Assembly: GCA_023459335.1 (NCBI GenBank)
Contig: JAEWUO010000007.1
Coordinates: forward strand, 62,001-126,000
Direction of reading: 5' to 3'
DNA: 64,000 nucleotides
Source of the DNA: Bacillota bacterium
GTDB lineage: Bacteria > Bacillota > Clostridia > Christensenellales > CAG-138
Shown: piece by piece, positions 51,124 through 60,338 of the stretch
Layout: the number at the start of each line of letters is the position of its first letter
How positions within the stretch are numbered: position 1 is the first letter of the stretch
Made by a program: the position numbers and the translations under genes
Notes under the pieces: generated by a model
Database searches by the model: none
Told to the model about the DNA's origin: nothing
Seen by the model: only the letters and a program-made list of their open reading frames with translations

Positions 51124-51363
51124 TTCTGATTACCTCACAGGAAACGGGAGTTTGAATGCATGATGGAATCATTGATTATATTATAACGAATCCGCAAGAC
51201 GAGTGATTTGAATTTTTTAGAAATTCACAGGGCCGAATGTAACAAAAATATGGACACGCGCTTTTCATTCCGTTCGATTTTCAGTGCCGCGATCGACAGT
51301 CTCTCTTTTGCATTTCCATATCCGCTATGATAGAATAAGCTGTTAAATTATCGGAGAATTACA

Positions 51364-53283
51364 ATGTCATTGATACACGCGCAGGAGCTTGAGAAAAGCT
51401 TCGGAGAACGGACCTTATTTTCAGAAATTGCGTTTGATGTTTTCGAGCAGGATCACGTCGGCCTCGTCGGGGTCAACGGATGCGGAAAAACGACGCTGAT
51501 GCGCATGATCGCGGGCGAAGAATCGCATGACGGGCACGGCCAGCTTTCTGTTTCCCGCAGCGCGCGCATCGCGGTGCTCGATCAATCGCCAAACTGGGGA
51601 GACGGCAATACGCTGTACGACGCCGTTCTTGAGGCGTCCGAACGATGGATTTCGATCGAGCGGGAGCTGCACGCGATCGCCGAATCGATCGAATCCGACG
51701 GGGCGAATGATGCGTTGATCCGCAAGCAGGCCGATCTGCAGGAACAGTACCAGAACGGCGGCGGGCTGACCTACCGCGCGCGGACGCGTTCCACGCTGCT
51801 CGGTCTCGGCTTTTCAGAAGAGGAACTCTCGCGCCCTATCTCGGTCATGAGCGGCGGTCAGATGCGGAAAGCGGCGCTCGCGAAGATTCTGATGACGGAT
51901 GCCGATCTGCTGCTGCTCGACGAGCCGACCAACCATCTGGACATTGCATCCCTTGAGTGGCTGGAGACGTTTCTTTCCTCGTTTCGCGGTGCATTTATTG
52001 TCATTTCGCACGACCGCTACTTTCTCGATAAAGTCTGCGGCCGGATTTTCGAGATGGAAAACGGTTCGCTGAACGTATATGCTGGCAACTACAGCCTGTC
52101 GATGGAAAAAAAGATGAATGAACGCGAGTTCGCAATGCGCAAGTATCAGAACACGCTTCGCGAAATTAAGCGCATTGAGGGCATCATCGAACAGCAGCGC
52201 CGCTGGAACCAGGCGCGTAATTACGTCACCATCGCGTCGAAGGAGAAACAGATCGAGCGGATAAAAAGTACGCTGGTCAAACCGGAAGACGACCCGCAGG
52301 CGATCCGTTTTCGATTACGGGCGGATGCGCTGACGGCTAACGAGGTTGTTGTTTGTCGGGACATGAGCAAGCGCTTCGGCGAACGGGAGATCTTTCGTAA
52401 TCTAAACCTGATGATTCGCCGCGATGAAACGGTCTGCCTGCTCGGCGCGAACGGCTGCGGTAAAACAACGCTGCTCAAGATTCTGACCAACCGGATGGAG
52501 CCCGATTCGGGCAGTTATAAGCTCGGCTCCAACGTACACGTTGGGTATTACGAGCAGAGTACCGTACGGCCGCACGATCCGAGAACGGTGCTGGAATATC
52601 TCAACGCGGCTTTTCCGCGCTATGATACGAAGCAGCTGAGAAATCTGCTCGGCTCGTTTCTCTTTCGCGGGGATGATGTATTCAAGCGCGTGCGCGACCT
52701 CTCCGGCGGCGAGTATGCGCGCATTCAGTTGCTGAAACTTATGCTCGGCGGCAGCAACGTGCTCTTCCTCGACGAGCCGACCAACCACCTTGACATCCCG
52801 TCCTGCGAAGCGCTGGAAAACGCGTTGGGGGAATACGGCGGCACGATGCTGATCGTGACGCACGACCGCTATCTCGCGAACCGGATCGCCGACCGAATCA
52901 TACTGATGGACGGGGACGGAATCCGCGAATTTGAGGGCGACTGGGACGCGTATAAGGAGTTCCTCGCCGAGAGCGCAGCGCCGAAGGAAAAAGAAACATC
53001 CGTACTAAAAAATGATTATGTTCTCGCCAAGGAACGCAAGAGTGCGATTTTCAAAGCGAAGACCGCTCTCAAACGCGCGGAAGAACGCGTACACGCGGAA
53101 GAAGAAACGCTGAAGACGATGGAAAGCCGGACTTGCGATCCGGAAATCGCCGGCGACTTTGAAAAAGTAAAACTCATTTACGACGAATTGGAACTGCAGC
53201 GCCGTCTGGTCGAGGCCTGTTACGGCGAGTGGGAGCAGGCGGAAGCGGGGCTTCGCGCCCTCACCGGGGAGGAAAAAGAATAA
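51364..53283 (+). CDS. ABC-F family ATPase (ribosome-associated)
   Basis: A 639-residue soluble protein with two ATP-binding cassettes: Walker A GVNGCGKTT and GANGCGKTT, signatures MSGGQMRKAAL and LSGGEYARIQL, and DEPTNHLDI twice. The ABC-F interdomain arm (about 245-320) has EGIIEQQRRWNQARNYV, and a C-terminal coiled coil spans about 545-630. There are no membrane segments, so it is not a transporter; ABC-F proteins act on the ribosome in translation or antibiotic protection, and the subtype cannot be set from sequence alone. The ATG follows GGAG. It opens a run of nine same-strand genes. Confidence 0.93.
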   Translation: MSLIHAQELEKSFGERTLFSEIAFDVFEQDHVGLVGVNGCGKTTLMRMIAGEESHDGHGQLSVSRSARIAVLDQSPNWGDGNTLYDAVLEASERWISIERELHAIAESIESDGANDALIRKQADLQEQYQNGGGLTYRARTRSTLLGLGFSEEELSRPISVMSGGQMRKAALAKILMTDADLLLLDEPTNHLDIASLEWLETFLSSFRGAFIVISHDRYFLDKVCGRIFEMENGSLNVYAGNYSLSMEKKMNEREFAMRKYQNTLREIKRIEGIIEQQRRWNQARNYVTIASKEKQIERIKSTLVKPEDDPQAIRFRLRADALTANEVVVCRDMSKRFGEREIFRNLNLMIRRDETVCLLGANGCGKTTLLKILTNRMEPDSGSYKLGSNVHVGYYEQSTVRPHDPRTVLEYLNAAFPRYDTKQLRNLLGSFLFRGDDVFKRVRDLSGGEYARIQLLKLMLGGSNVLFLDEPTNHLDIPSCEALENALGEYGGTMLIVTHDRYLANRIADRIILMDGDGIREFEGDWDAYKEFLAESAAPKEKETSVLKNDYVLAKERKSAIFKAKTALKRAEERVHAEEETLKTMESRTCDPEIAGDFEKVKLIYDELELQRRLVEACYGEWEQAEAGLRALTGEEKE

Positions 53284-53286
53284 TTC

Positions 53287-54519
53287 ATGGAATACTCGAA
53301 TTTCACGCTCGGCCTGCGCTATGCAATGACCGGCGACGCGGACCTTACCCCCGAACGCTGCTGGGAAATCGCATTTTCCGAAGTACCGATCACGCATGTG
53401 GTCGGCTCCACACTATTCGGCGCGTGGGACAATATCGGCGCGGCGGAGAGCGAACGCGCGTATATCTGCATGTTTTCCAATCTGTCGCTCAAAGTCGGAA
53501 AAGCGCTTTTTGCACAGCTGAAGCAAAAGCCGGTTCTGCTTTCTTATCTTACCATCTACCGCCCGTTCATCCAGAACAATCTCGTAGAAAAATGCGGCAA
53601 TCCGGAATATCTCGGCGCGGTGGGGGAAGACGGTGCCGTATCGGGCGGGGACGTCGCATACGGCTCTATGATGATTTCGGGAAAACTGCCGGTGCTGTGC
53701 GACAAAACCTACGTCTGTACGCGCGTATTGATCGCGCCGGACGCCTGGGAAGGGAAATTCACTTCCGCAGATGCCGCGCGGCATATGCTCCGTTCCGCCG
53801 CGCGCATCCTTCCGAAGGCGGAACTCGGCACACAGCTCATTGCCGACGGCGGGCAGGGAACGATGGATGCTTTGGTCTGCTCCATCAACGGCCGTTACGA
53901 AAAAGCTGCGATCCAAACTGATAACGGTGAGACGCGCGAACTCAGATACGGGATTCTGCCTGACCGCACGATCGTATTCGAATCCGAATCACTCTCGCCA
54001 TCGGAGCTGAAACAAGCACTCGTTCTGCCGCAGAACAAAGGGTTCACGCGATATATCATCGCCGCTGGCAACGGTGTGCTGCCGGACGAGGTGCCGGATG
54101 GAATCGAGGCCGAGGTGCTCGGCAAACGGATTCCGGCCAGCCGTCGCAACAGCGCCATGATCGAATACAGAAACGGCATCGAGACCGTGCTTGAAAAATG
54201 TGAATTTCATTTTCACCTCTCCAAGGCAGACTGGCTCATCGCGCTGACGCGCCTTCTGGACGAGGGCGGCTCCATGAACGACCCGACGACGGACGCGCTG
54301 CTGTTTCACTGCCGAACGCAGGGGAAGCACGCCGCGGTGCTCGCGTTTACGGACGACGGGCGTTTCTTCGCAAAGATAGACGATTCGCCTCTGGTGCCGA
54401 TTGAGACAACGTCGTTTGACGAAGCGGCGGACGCGCTGTTTCTGATCATCCGTAACACGCCCGTTTTACCCGCTCCGGTGATCCGGATGCAGGAAGAAAC
54501 GGTCGTCAGCGACATGTAA
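53287..54519 (+). CDS. divergent glycerate-kinase-like protein with unusual N-terminal extension
   Basis: A 410-residue protein. Residues 146-200 resemble the start of the GlxK glycerate kinase family: VLIAPDAWEGKFTSADAARH then ILPKAELGTQLIADGGQGTM, matching the family APDSFKGS and ADGGEGT blocks. Around residue 260 KGFTRYIIAAGNGV could be the remnant of the following strand, but the GGSATNDGG-type motif is missing. Residues 1-140 match nothing I recognise. Catalytic activity as a glycerate kinase is doubtful. It begins 3 nt after the ABC-F stop and is cotranscribed with it. Confidence 0.6.
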   Translation: MEYSNFTLGLRYAMTGDADLTPERCWEIAFSEVPITHVVGSTLFGAWDNIGAAESERAYICMFSNLSLKVGKALFAQLKQKPVLLSYLTIYRPFIQNNLVEKCGNPEYLGAVGEDGAVSGGDVAYGSMMISGKLPVLCDKTYVCTRVLIAPDAWEGKFTSADAARHMLRSAARILPKAELGTQLIADGGQGTMDALVCSINGRYEKAAIQTDNGETRELRYGILPDRTIVFESESLSPSELKQALVLPQNKGFTRYIIAAGNGVLPDEVPDGIEAEVLGKRIPASRRNSAMIEYRNGIETVLEKCEFHFHLSKADWLIALTRLLDEGGSMNDPTTDALLFHCRTQGKHAAVLAFTDDGRFFAKIDDSPLVPIETTSFDEAADALFLIIRNTPVLPAPVIRMQEETVVSDM

Positions 54520-54555
54520 CCATCGATTCATGATCTGATCAGGAGGAAATATTCC

Positions 54556-55875
54556 ATGAGAATGGTCGACCTAATCGAAAAAAAGGTAAACCGCGAGGAA
54601 CTCTCCGGTGAAGAAATTCAGTTTATCGTTGACGGTTTTGTTATCGGGGAAATACCGGACTATCAGATGTCCGCGCTGCTGATGGCCATCGTGCTCAACG
54701 ACATGAACGAGCGGGAAGCCGCGGATTTGACGCTGAGCATGATGCGTTCCGGCGACACGGTAGATTTAAGCGACCTGCCCGGCGTCAAGGTCGATAAGCA
54801 CTCCTCCGGCGGCGTGGGGGACACGACCACGCTCGTCGTCGCTCCGCTCGTTGCCGCCTGCGGCGGCACGGTGGCGAAGATGTCCGGCCGCGGGCTCGCG
54901 TTTTCGGGCGGTACGATCGACAAGCTGGAATCGATACCGGGCGTCGATATCGCCCAGCCAATCGAACGATTTAAGGAAATCGTGCGTAAAACAGGCGTAT
55001 GCGTGATCGGTCAAACCGGGAATCTCGTACCCGCCGATAAAAAGATGTATGCGCTGCGGGACGTGACAGGCACGGTGCAGAGCGTGCCGCTCATCGCCGC
55101 GAGCATCATGAGCAAAAAGCTTGCAGCGGGCGCGGACGCGATCGTACTAGACGTCAAGGTCGGCAGCGGCGCGTTCATGAAGACGGTGGACGACGCAAAA
55201 CGTCTGGCGAACCTTATGGTTAAGATGGGAAAACTCTTAAAGCGCGAAGTTGTCGCAGTGGTCACGGACATGAATCAACCGCTCGGGCTCTCGGTCGGCA
55301 ACGCGCTGGAGTTTCGCGAGGCGGTGCAATTACTCTCCGGTCAGTTACCGGAAGGGGATGCGCTGTATGAAGTCTGCATGATTCTGGGCACGGAGATGCT
55401 GCTTCTCTCAAAACTCGCAGAGTCGGAACAAGACGCACGTAATATGCTGAAGAAGGCAATCGAAAGCGGAGCCGGACTTGGCAAACTGCGCGCCATGATA
55501 CACGAGCTTGGCGGGGATGAAACATTGCTCACCCTGGACGGTATGGACAAGCTCTGCAGCGTAAATCGGCTCGTACCGGTTTGTGCAAAGGAAGGCGGAT
55601 CCGTCGTCGGTATGCAGGCGGAGCTGATCGGACACGCGGCGCAGCTGCTCGGCGCAGGCAGGGCGACAAAGGAAGACAGGATCGACCCTGCAGTCGGGCT
55701 CGTCATGCATAAGCGCGTCGGCGATCGAATCGAAAAGGGCGAAGCAATCTGCACGCTTTACGTCAACGACGAAACCAACCTGAAGGATGCAATCGATACC
55801 ATGCAGGAAGCAGTCTGCATCGGCAATAAGCCGGATCATGTCGCGCCGATGGTATACGCCGTAATCCGTTCATAA
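54556..55875 (+). CDS. pdp: pyrimidine-nucleoside phosphorylase
   Basis: A 439-residue thymidine/pyrimidine phosphorylase family protein: MVDLIEKKVNREELSGEEI, VDKHSSGGVGDTTTLV (phosphate site), the signature MSGRGLAFSGGTIDKLESIP, and a lysine/serine pocket with SIMSKKLAAGADAIVLDVK. It cleaves uridine or thymidine with phosphate to base and pentose 1-phosphate in salvage. The C-terminal domain is complete. The ATG follows AGGAGG. Confidence 0.95.
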   Translation: MRMVDLIEKKVNREELSGEEIQFIVDGFVIGEIPDYQMSALLMAIVLNDMNEREAADLTLSMMRSGDTVDLSDLPGVKVDKHSSGGVGDTTTLVVAPLVAACGGTVAKMSGRGLAFSGGTIDKLESIPGVDIAQPIERFKEIVRKTGVCVIGQTGNLVPADKKMYALRDVTGTVQSVPLIAASIMSKKLAAGADAIVLDVKVGSGAFMKTVDDAKRLANLMVKMGKLLKREVVAVVTDMNQPLGLSVGNALEFREAVQLLSGQLPEGDALYEVCMILGTEMLLLSKLAESEQDARNMLKKAIESGAGLGKLRAMIHELGGDETLLTLDGMDKLCSVNRLVPVCAKEGGSVVGMQAELIGHAAQLLGAGRATKEDRIDPAVGLVMHKRVGDRIEKGEAICTLYVNDETNLKDAIDTMQEAVCIGNKPDHVAPMVYAVIRS

Positions 55876-55906
55876 ATCAGTTCAGCAGATACCAGGAGGT
55901 GCGCGT

Positions 55907-58474
55907 TTGAAACAGTTCATCGCAATCGATGGAAACAGCCTGCTGCACCGCGCTTACCACGCGCTGCCGCCCATGACGACGCGCGCGGGTGTGCCGACGG
56001 GCGCTCTGCACGGCTTTCTAGGAATGTTGTTAAAACTCATCGAGCGCAACCCGGACTATCTTGTCGTCGCGTTCGATATGCATGGGCCGACCTTCCGTCA
56101 CGAACAGTTCGAGGCGTATAAAGCGGGCCGAAAAGAGACGGAAGAGGATCTTCGCGCACAGTTTCCACTGCTGAAAGAACTCTTAAAACAGATGGGGATC
56201 GCTGTCTGCGAAACGCCGCGTTACGAAGCAGACGATATTTTAGGCACCTATGCAAAGAAATGCGAGGCGGAAGGAATTGACGCGCTGCTCGTCACGGGAG
56301 ACCGCGACGCGCTGCAGCTCATCGACGAACATACGCACGTGCTCCTGACCAAAAAAGGCATCAGCGAAACCATTGAGTTCGACCGCGGCGCGCTGAAGGA
56401 GCAGTACGGCCTCGAACCCGATCGCATGAGAGACCTGAAAGGGTTGATGGGGGATAACTCCGACAATATCCCCGGCATCGCGGGCGTCGGCGAAAAGACG
56501 GCTGTTAAGCTGCTGGAAGAGTACGGCACGCTGGAAAACGTTTTAAGCCATGCGGGCGAAATCAAGGGGAAACTCGGCGAAAAAATCGCATTGGGCGTGG
56601 ATTCCGCGCGCATGAGTTATGAACTCGGCACCATCTGCACGACCGCGCCGGTCCCTCTTACCATCGACGATTGCAGGTTTCAAAAGGAAGCGCTCTCCGG
56701 TGCGCGCACCATGCTGCTGGAGCTGGAAATGAGAAATCTCGCCGCGAGAATCGGCGGGGAGACCCCCGCCGCGGCGCCTGCCGCGGCCAAACAATCTGCG
56801 GCACAGCGTATCGAACTGGACTCTGTTGAAGCCGTTCGCGAAGCGCTGAAAAACGTTGCGCCGGTCAGACGGTTCGCCATCGAAACGGGCGAAACGGTGC
56901 AGTTCGCGTTTTCGCAGGATACGTATTATGAAATCATACAGGGCGCGGATCTCTTCTGCACGCCGATCGACGAAGCGGAACTCTACGGCGCGCTGCGTCC
57001 GGTGCTGGAAGACGCAACTTGCGAGGTGCTTGCCTTTGATACGAAGCGGCTGCGGCATCTTCTCGCCAAATTCAATATTTCACTCAATGCGCAGGTGTTC
57101 GACGCGATGATCGCGGATTATTTATTGGACGCGACGCGGCCGGCGACAAGCTTCTCCATGCTCTGCGAGCGGTTCGATCCGCTCGCGAAACCGAACGCAG
57201 CCATGCTGCTCGCCATGCGCGATGTTATGCTGCGCGATCTTGATCAATTGAGCATGACGAAGCTATATAAAGAAATGGAGCTTCCGCTTTCCTGCGTGCT
57301 GTTCGATATGGAACGCGAGGGATTCCGCGTCGATTGCGATATCCTCAGGCAGCTGCAATCGCAGTTTGTCGAGCAAAGCGAGTCGCTGGCAAAACAAATC
57401 TACGAATCGACAGGGGAGACATTTAACATTCTCTCGCCGAAACAGCTCGGCGAAGTTCTATTTGAAAAGCTTGGCCTGCCGACTGGCAAGCGAAACAAGA
57501 GCGGATTTTCCACGGATGCCGAGACGCTGGAATCCCTCTCCGACCGTCATCCGGCGATCCCGCTGATACTCGAATACAGGTTCATCACAAAACTTAAAAG
57601 CACGTTCGTAGACGGACTATTAAACGTGGTCAGCTCGGGAAACGACCGCGTACGAACGCAGTTTAACCAGTGCGTTACCGCAACGGGGCGCATCTCCAGC
57701 ACCGAACCGAACATGCAGAATATTCCGGTGCGTACGCCTCAGGGGCGCGAAATAAGGAAAGCGTTCATTGCTTCGGAAGGAAACGTTCTCGTCGATGCGG
57801 ATTATTCGCAGATCGAGCTGCGACTTCTCGCGCACATCAGCGGAGACGAGGGGATGATTCACGCCTTTAACAGCGGCAAAGACATCCACCGCACGACCGC
57901 GAGCGAGGTATTCCGCGTTCCGTTTGCGGATGTGACAAGCGACTTGAGAAACGCAGCGAAAGCCGTCAACTTCGGCATCGTCTACGGCATCAGCGACTTT
58001 GGCCTCGCGAGGAATCTCGACATTCCCGTCAAGCGCGCGGGCGAGTATATTAAACTCTACTTCGAACGTTACCCGGGCGTGAAAGCGTATCTGGATCAGA
58101 GCGTCGAGGATGCGAAGCGACTCGGTTATGCGGTGACTATGTTCGACCGCCGCAGAGCCATGACGGAACTCAAGAGCAGTAATTACAACACGCGATCTTT
58201 TGGAGAGCGCGTTGCGATGAATATGCCGATTCAGGGAACAGCCGCGGATATCATCAAGCTAGCGATGGTCAAGGTCAGCCGGCTGCTCAGAGAACGGAAT
58301 CTAAAGACAAAACTGATCCTGCAGGTACACGACGAGTTGATCTTCGATGTGCCGAAAGAAGAGGCGGACGAGGTGGTCGCACTTGTACACGACTGCATGG
58401 AGCACGTAGCCGAGCTCTCCGTTCCGCTGGACGCGGAGGTCAGGACGGGTCACAGCTGGTACGAAACGAAATGA
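55907..58474 (+). CDS. polA: DNA polymerase I
   Basis: An 855-residue family A polymerase. Residues 1-290 form the 5'-3' exonuclease (IDGNSLLHRAYHALPP, YEADDILGTYA, VTGDRDALQL, LMGDNSDNIPGI). The middle 3'-5' exonuclease-like domain lacks the DxE pair (AIETGE at the position of FDTET), so proofreading is probably lost. Polymerase motifs are DYSQIELRLLAHISGD (near 631), RNAAKAVNFGIVYGIS and QVHDELIF (near 805). The start is TTG at 55907 following AGGAGGTG. It overlaps coaE by ATGA. Confidence 0.97.
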   Translation: MKQFIAIDGNSLLHRAYHALPPMTTRAGVPTGALHGFLGMLLKLIERNPDYLVVAFDMHGPTFRHEQFEAYKAGRKETEEDLRAQFPLLKELLKQMGIAVCETPRYEADDILGTYAKKCEAEGIDALLVTGDRDALQLIDEHTHVLLTKKGISETIEFDRGALKEQYGLEPDRMRDLKGLMGDNSDNIPGIAGVGEKTAVKLLEEYGTLENVLSHAGEIKGKLGEKIALGVDSARMSYELGTICTTAPVPLTIDDCRFQKEALSGARTMLLELEMRNLAARIGGETPAAAPAAAKQSAAQRIELDSVEAVREALKNVAPVRRFAIETGETVQFAFSQDTYYEIIQGADLFCTPIDEAELYGALRPVLEDATCEVLAFDTKRLRHLLAKFNISLNAQVFDAMIADYLLDATRPATSFSMLCERFDPLAKPNAAMLLAMRDVMLRDLDQLSMTKLYKEMELPLSCVLFDMEREGFRVDCDILRQLQSQFVEQSESLAKQIYESTGETFNILSPKQLGEVLFEKLGLPTGKRNKSGFSTDAETLESLSDRHPAIPLILEYRFITKLKSTFVDGLLNVVSSGNDRVRTQFNQCVTATGRISSTEPNMQNIPVRTPQGREIRKAFIASEGNVLVDADYSQIELRLLAHISGDEGMIHAFNSGKDIHRTTASEVFRVPFADVTSDLRNAAKAVNFGIVYGISDFGLARNLDIPVKRAGEYIKLYFERYPGVKAYLDQSVEDAKRLGYAVTMFDRRRAMTELKSSNYNTRSFGERVAMNMPIQGTAADIIKLAMVKVSRLLRERNLKTKLILQVHDELIFDVPKEEADEVVALVHDCMEHVAELSVPLDAEVRTGHSWYETK

Positions 58475-59103
58475 TGGAGCACAGATGCACCTATAAAAAA
58501 ATTGGTCTCACCGGAGGCATCGGTTCCGGCAAATCCACCGCGGCAAAACGACTCGCCGCGCTCGGCGCGCTTGTGTATGACGCGGATGAAATCTCCCGCT
58601 ATGCGCTTACCCCAGGCGCAGTTTGCTACGACCGCGTTGTTTCCGTATTCGGGCCGGAGATTCTCGGATCCGACGGCGCTATCGATCGCCGGCGGCTTGC
58701 CGAGATCGTTTTTTCCAGCGATGAAAAGCGAAAGCAGCTTAACGCAATCATCCACCCATACGTACTGGAAGAACTGTTTGCGCGGGCGGAACGCGACCAT
58801 GCGAAATTAAAAAACAAGATTGCGATCTTCGAAGTTCCTCTTCTTTTTGAAAGCGGTATGGATGACGACCTGGACGGTACGATTCTCGTTTCCAGCGATG
58901 AGGATTCGCGCATCCGCCGCGTGATGGAACGGGACGGGTTGACACGGGAGCACGTGATGTCCCGCATCCGCGCTCAGATGCCCGAGGAAGAAAAACGGCT
59001 CCGCGCGGACTATATTCTGGAGAATGACGGCGTGGAGGAGGACCTGATCCGTCAGGTGGACGCGCTGTATGAATTGCTGAAGGCGGAGGAACCGCGCGCT
59101 TGA
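58471..59103 (+). CDS. coaE: dephospho-CoA kinase
   Basis: A 210-residue P-loop kinase performing the last step of CoA synthesis: IGLTGGIGSGKSTAAKRL, VYDADEISR, VFEVPLLFE-like IFEVPLLFESGMDDD and the lid RRVMERDGLTREHVMSRIRAQ. The start at 58471 overlaps the polA stop; polA-coaE adjacency is common in Firmicutes. It overlaps the following transglycosylase gene by 4 nt (TTGA). Confidence 0.95.
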   Translation: MMEHRCTYKKIGLTGGIGSGKSTAAKRLAALGALVYDADEISRYALTPGAVCYDRVVSVFGPEILGSDGAIDRRRLAEIVFSSDEKRKQLNAIIHPYVLEELFARAERDHAKLKNKIAIFEVPLLFESGMDDDLDGTILVSSDEDSRIRRVMERDGLTREHVMSRIRAQMPEEEKRLRADYILENDGVEEDLIRQVDALYELLKAEEPRA

Positions 59104-59777
59104 ATTCAATCGTGAAGAACCGGACACAAAGAAAGAAAAAACAACGCTCACGTCTGAGCGGGATTCAGATTGCCGTCATCATTGTCGGAGCGCTGGTTTT
59201 TGCCGTAGCCGCGTCATTCGGCGGATATCTGATCTACGAAGAAGTGCAGTATCAGCGTGCGCTGCGCAATTATCCCGTAGCCTATGCCGACCTGATAAAA
59301 ACCTATGCCGCTCAGTACGAGCTGGATCCGTATCTCGTGCAGTCTATCATGCGTTGCGAGAGCAGCAACGATCCCGCCGCCGTCAGCGACGCGGGTGCGG
59401 TGGGGCTGATGCAGATCATGCCCGACACGGGAGGATGGATCGCGCACAAACTCGACCTGGACGACGTCTATACACAGGAAATGCTGCTTGATCCGGAAAC
59501 CAGCATTGAATTCGGCTGCTGGTATCTTCATTTTTTAAACGGGCGTTTCGAAGGAAATGTCAAGGAGATCGTCGCCGCCTACAACGCGGGACACGGCAAC
59601 GTGGAGGAATGGCTCACCGATCCGCGGTTTTCACAAAACGGCGAATTGACGACGATTCCGTTTGAAGATACGGCGAGATACTATGAGAAAGTCATGCTGG
59701 CGTATGAGAATTATACGACGCTTTACCCGGATTTGTTTACGTCCGCGGCGCAGGCGGCTTCGGTTGTCGGCTCGTGA
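59100..59777 (+). CDS. lytic transglycosylase (SLT domain), membrane anchored
   Basis: A 225-residue protein with one N-terminal membrane helix (about 22-46, IQIAVIIVGALVFAVAASF) and an extracytoplasmic SLT domain: catalytic Glu in IMRCESSNDPAAVS, then AVGLMQIMPDTGGWIA, GCWYLHFL and AAYNAGHGNVEEWL. It cleaves peptidoglycan glycan strands. The start is TTG at 59100, overlapping the coaE stop, with GGAGGA about 9 nt upstream. Confidence 0.92.
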   Translation: MNSIVKNRTQRKKKQRSRLSGIQIAVIIVGALVFAVAASFGGYLIYEEVQYQRALRNYPVAYADLIKTYAAQYELDPYLVQSIMRCESSNDPAAVSDAGAVGLMQIMPDTGGWIAHKLDLDDVYTQEMLLDPETSIEFGCWYLHFLNGRFEGNVKEIVAAYNAGHGNVEEWLTDPRFSQNGELTTIPFEDTARYYEKVMLAYENYTTLYPDLFTSAAQAASVVGS

Positions 59778-59819
59778 AAAGCGTGCTATACTGTATCAAA
59801 CCGAGCGGAGGGAACGAAC

Positions 59820-60338
59820 TTGCTGGAATTGATCATCATCGCCGTGATCCTGATTGCGGACCAAATATCGAAGTACCTGATTCAGCTTTATCTCTCGCCA
59901 GTCGGCACGTCGCTGCCGCTGATCGGAGGCGTTCTTCAGTTTACCAACGTGCATAATATCGGCGCTGCCTGGGGTATGCTCGAAGGGTTTCGATGGCTGT
60001 TTATCCCGATGACGCTGATCGTAGCAGGTTTGCTCGTCTACATCTCCATTCGTTTCCGAAAGAAACTTTGCGTTTTTTCGCGCATTACGCTCGCGCTGCT
60101 TTTAGCCGGAGCAGTCGGCAATTTCATCGATCGGCTTCTGCTGGCTTATGTGCGCGATTTTATCGACATTACGCCGCTATTCAGTTTTCCGGTGTTCAAC
60201 GTCGCGGACAGCGCTCTTTCGATCGGCTGTGTTTTCCTGGTTATCGACGCGCTCTTTTTGAAGGATAAATCGATCTTTGAACGCGTATCGTTCGAAAAGA
60301 AGCAAAAGGACAAGCCGAGCGGCGGCGAGCATGCCTGA
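59820..60338 (+). CDS. lspA: lipoprotein signal peptidase (signal peptidase II)
   Basis: A 172-residue four-helix membrane aspartyl protease that removes signal peptides from prolipoproteins. Conserved blocks are LIADQISKYLI, NIGAAWGML, AGAVGNFIDRLLLAYVRDFID with the first catalytic Asp, and FPVFNVADSALSIG with the second. The start is TTG at 59820 following GCGGAGGG. The window encodes two lipoproteins, one of them two genes downstream. It overlaps rluD by 8 nt; lspA-rluD adjacency is common in Firmicutes. Confidence 0.96.
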   Translation: MLELIIIAVILIADQISKYLIQLYLSPVGTSLPLIGGVLQFTNVHNIGAAWGMLEGFRWLFIPMTLIVAGLLVYISIRFRKKLCVFSRITLALLLAGAVGNFIDRLLLAYVRDFIDITPLFSFPVFNVADSALSIGCVFLVIDALFLKDKSIFERVSFEKKQKDKPSGGEHA

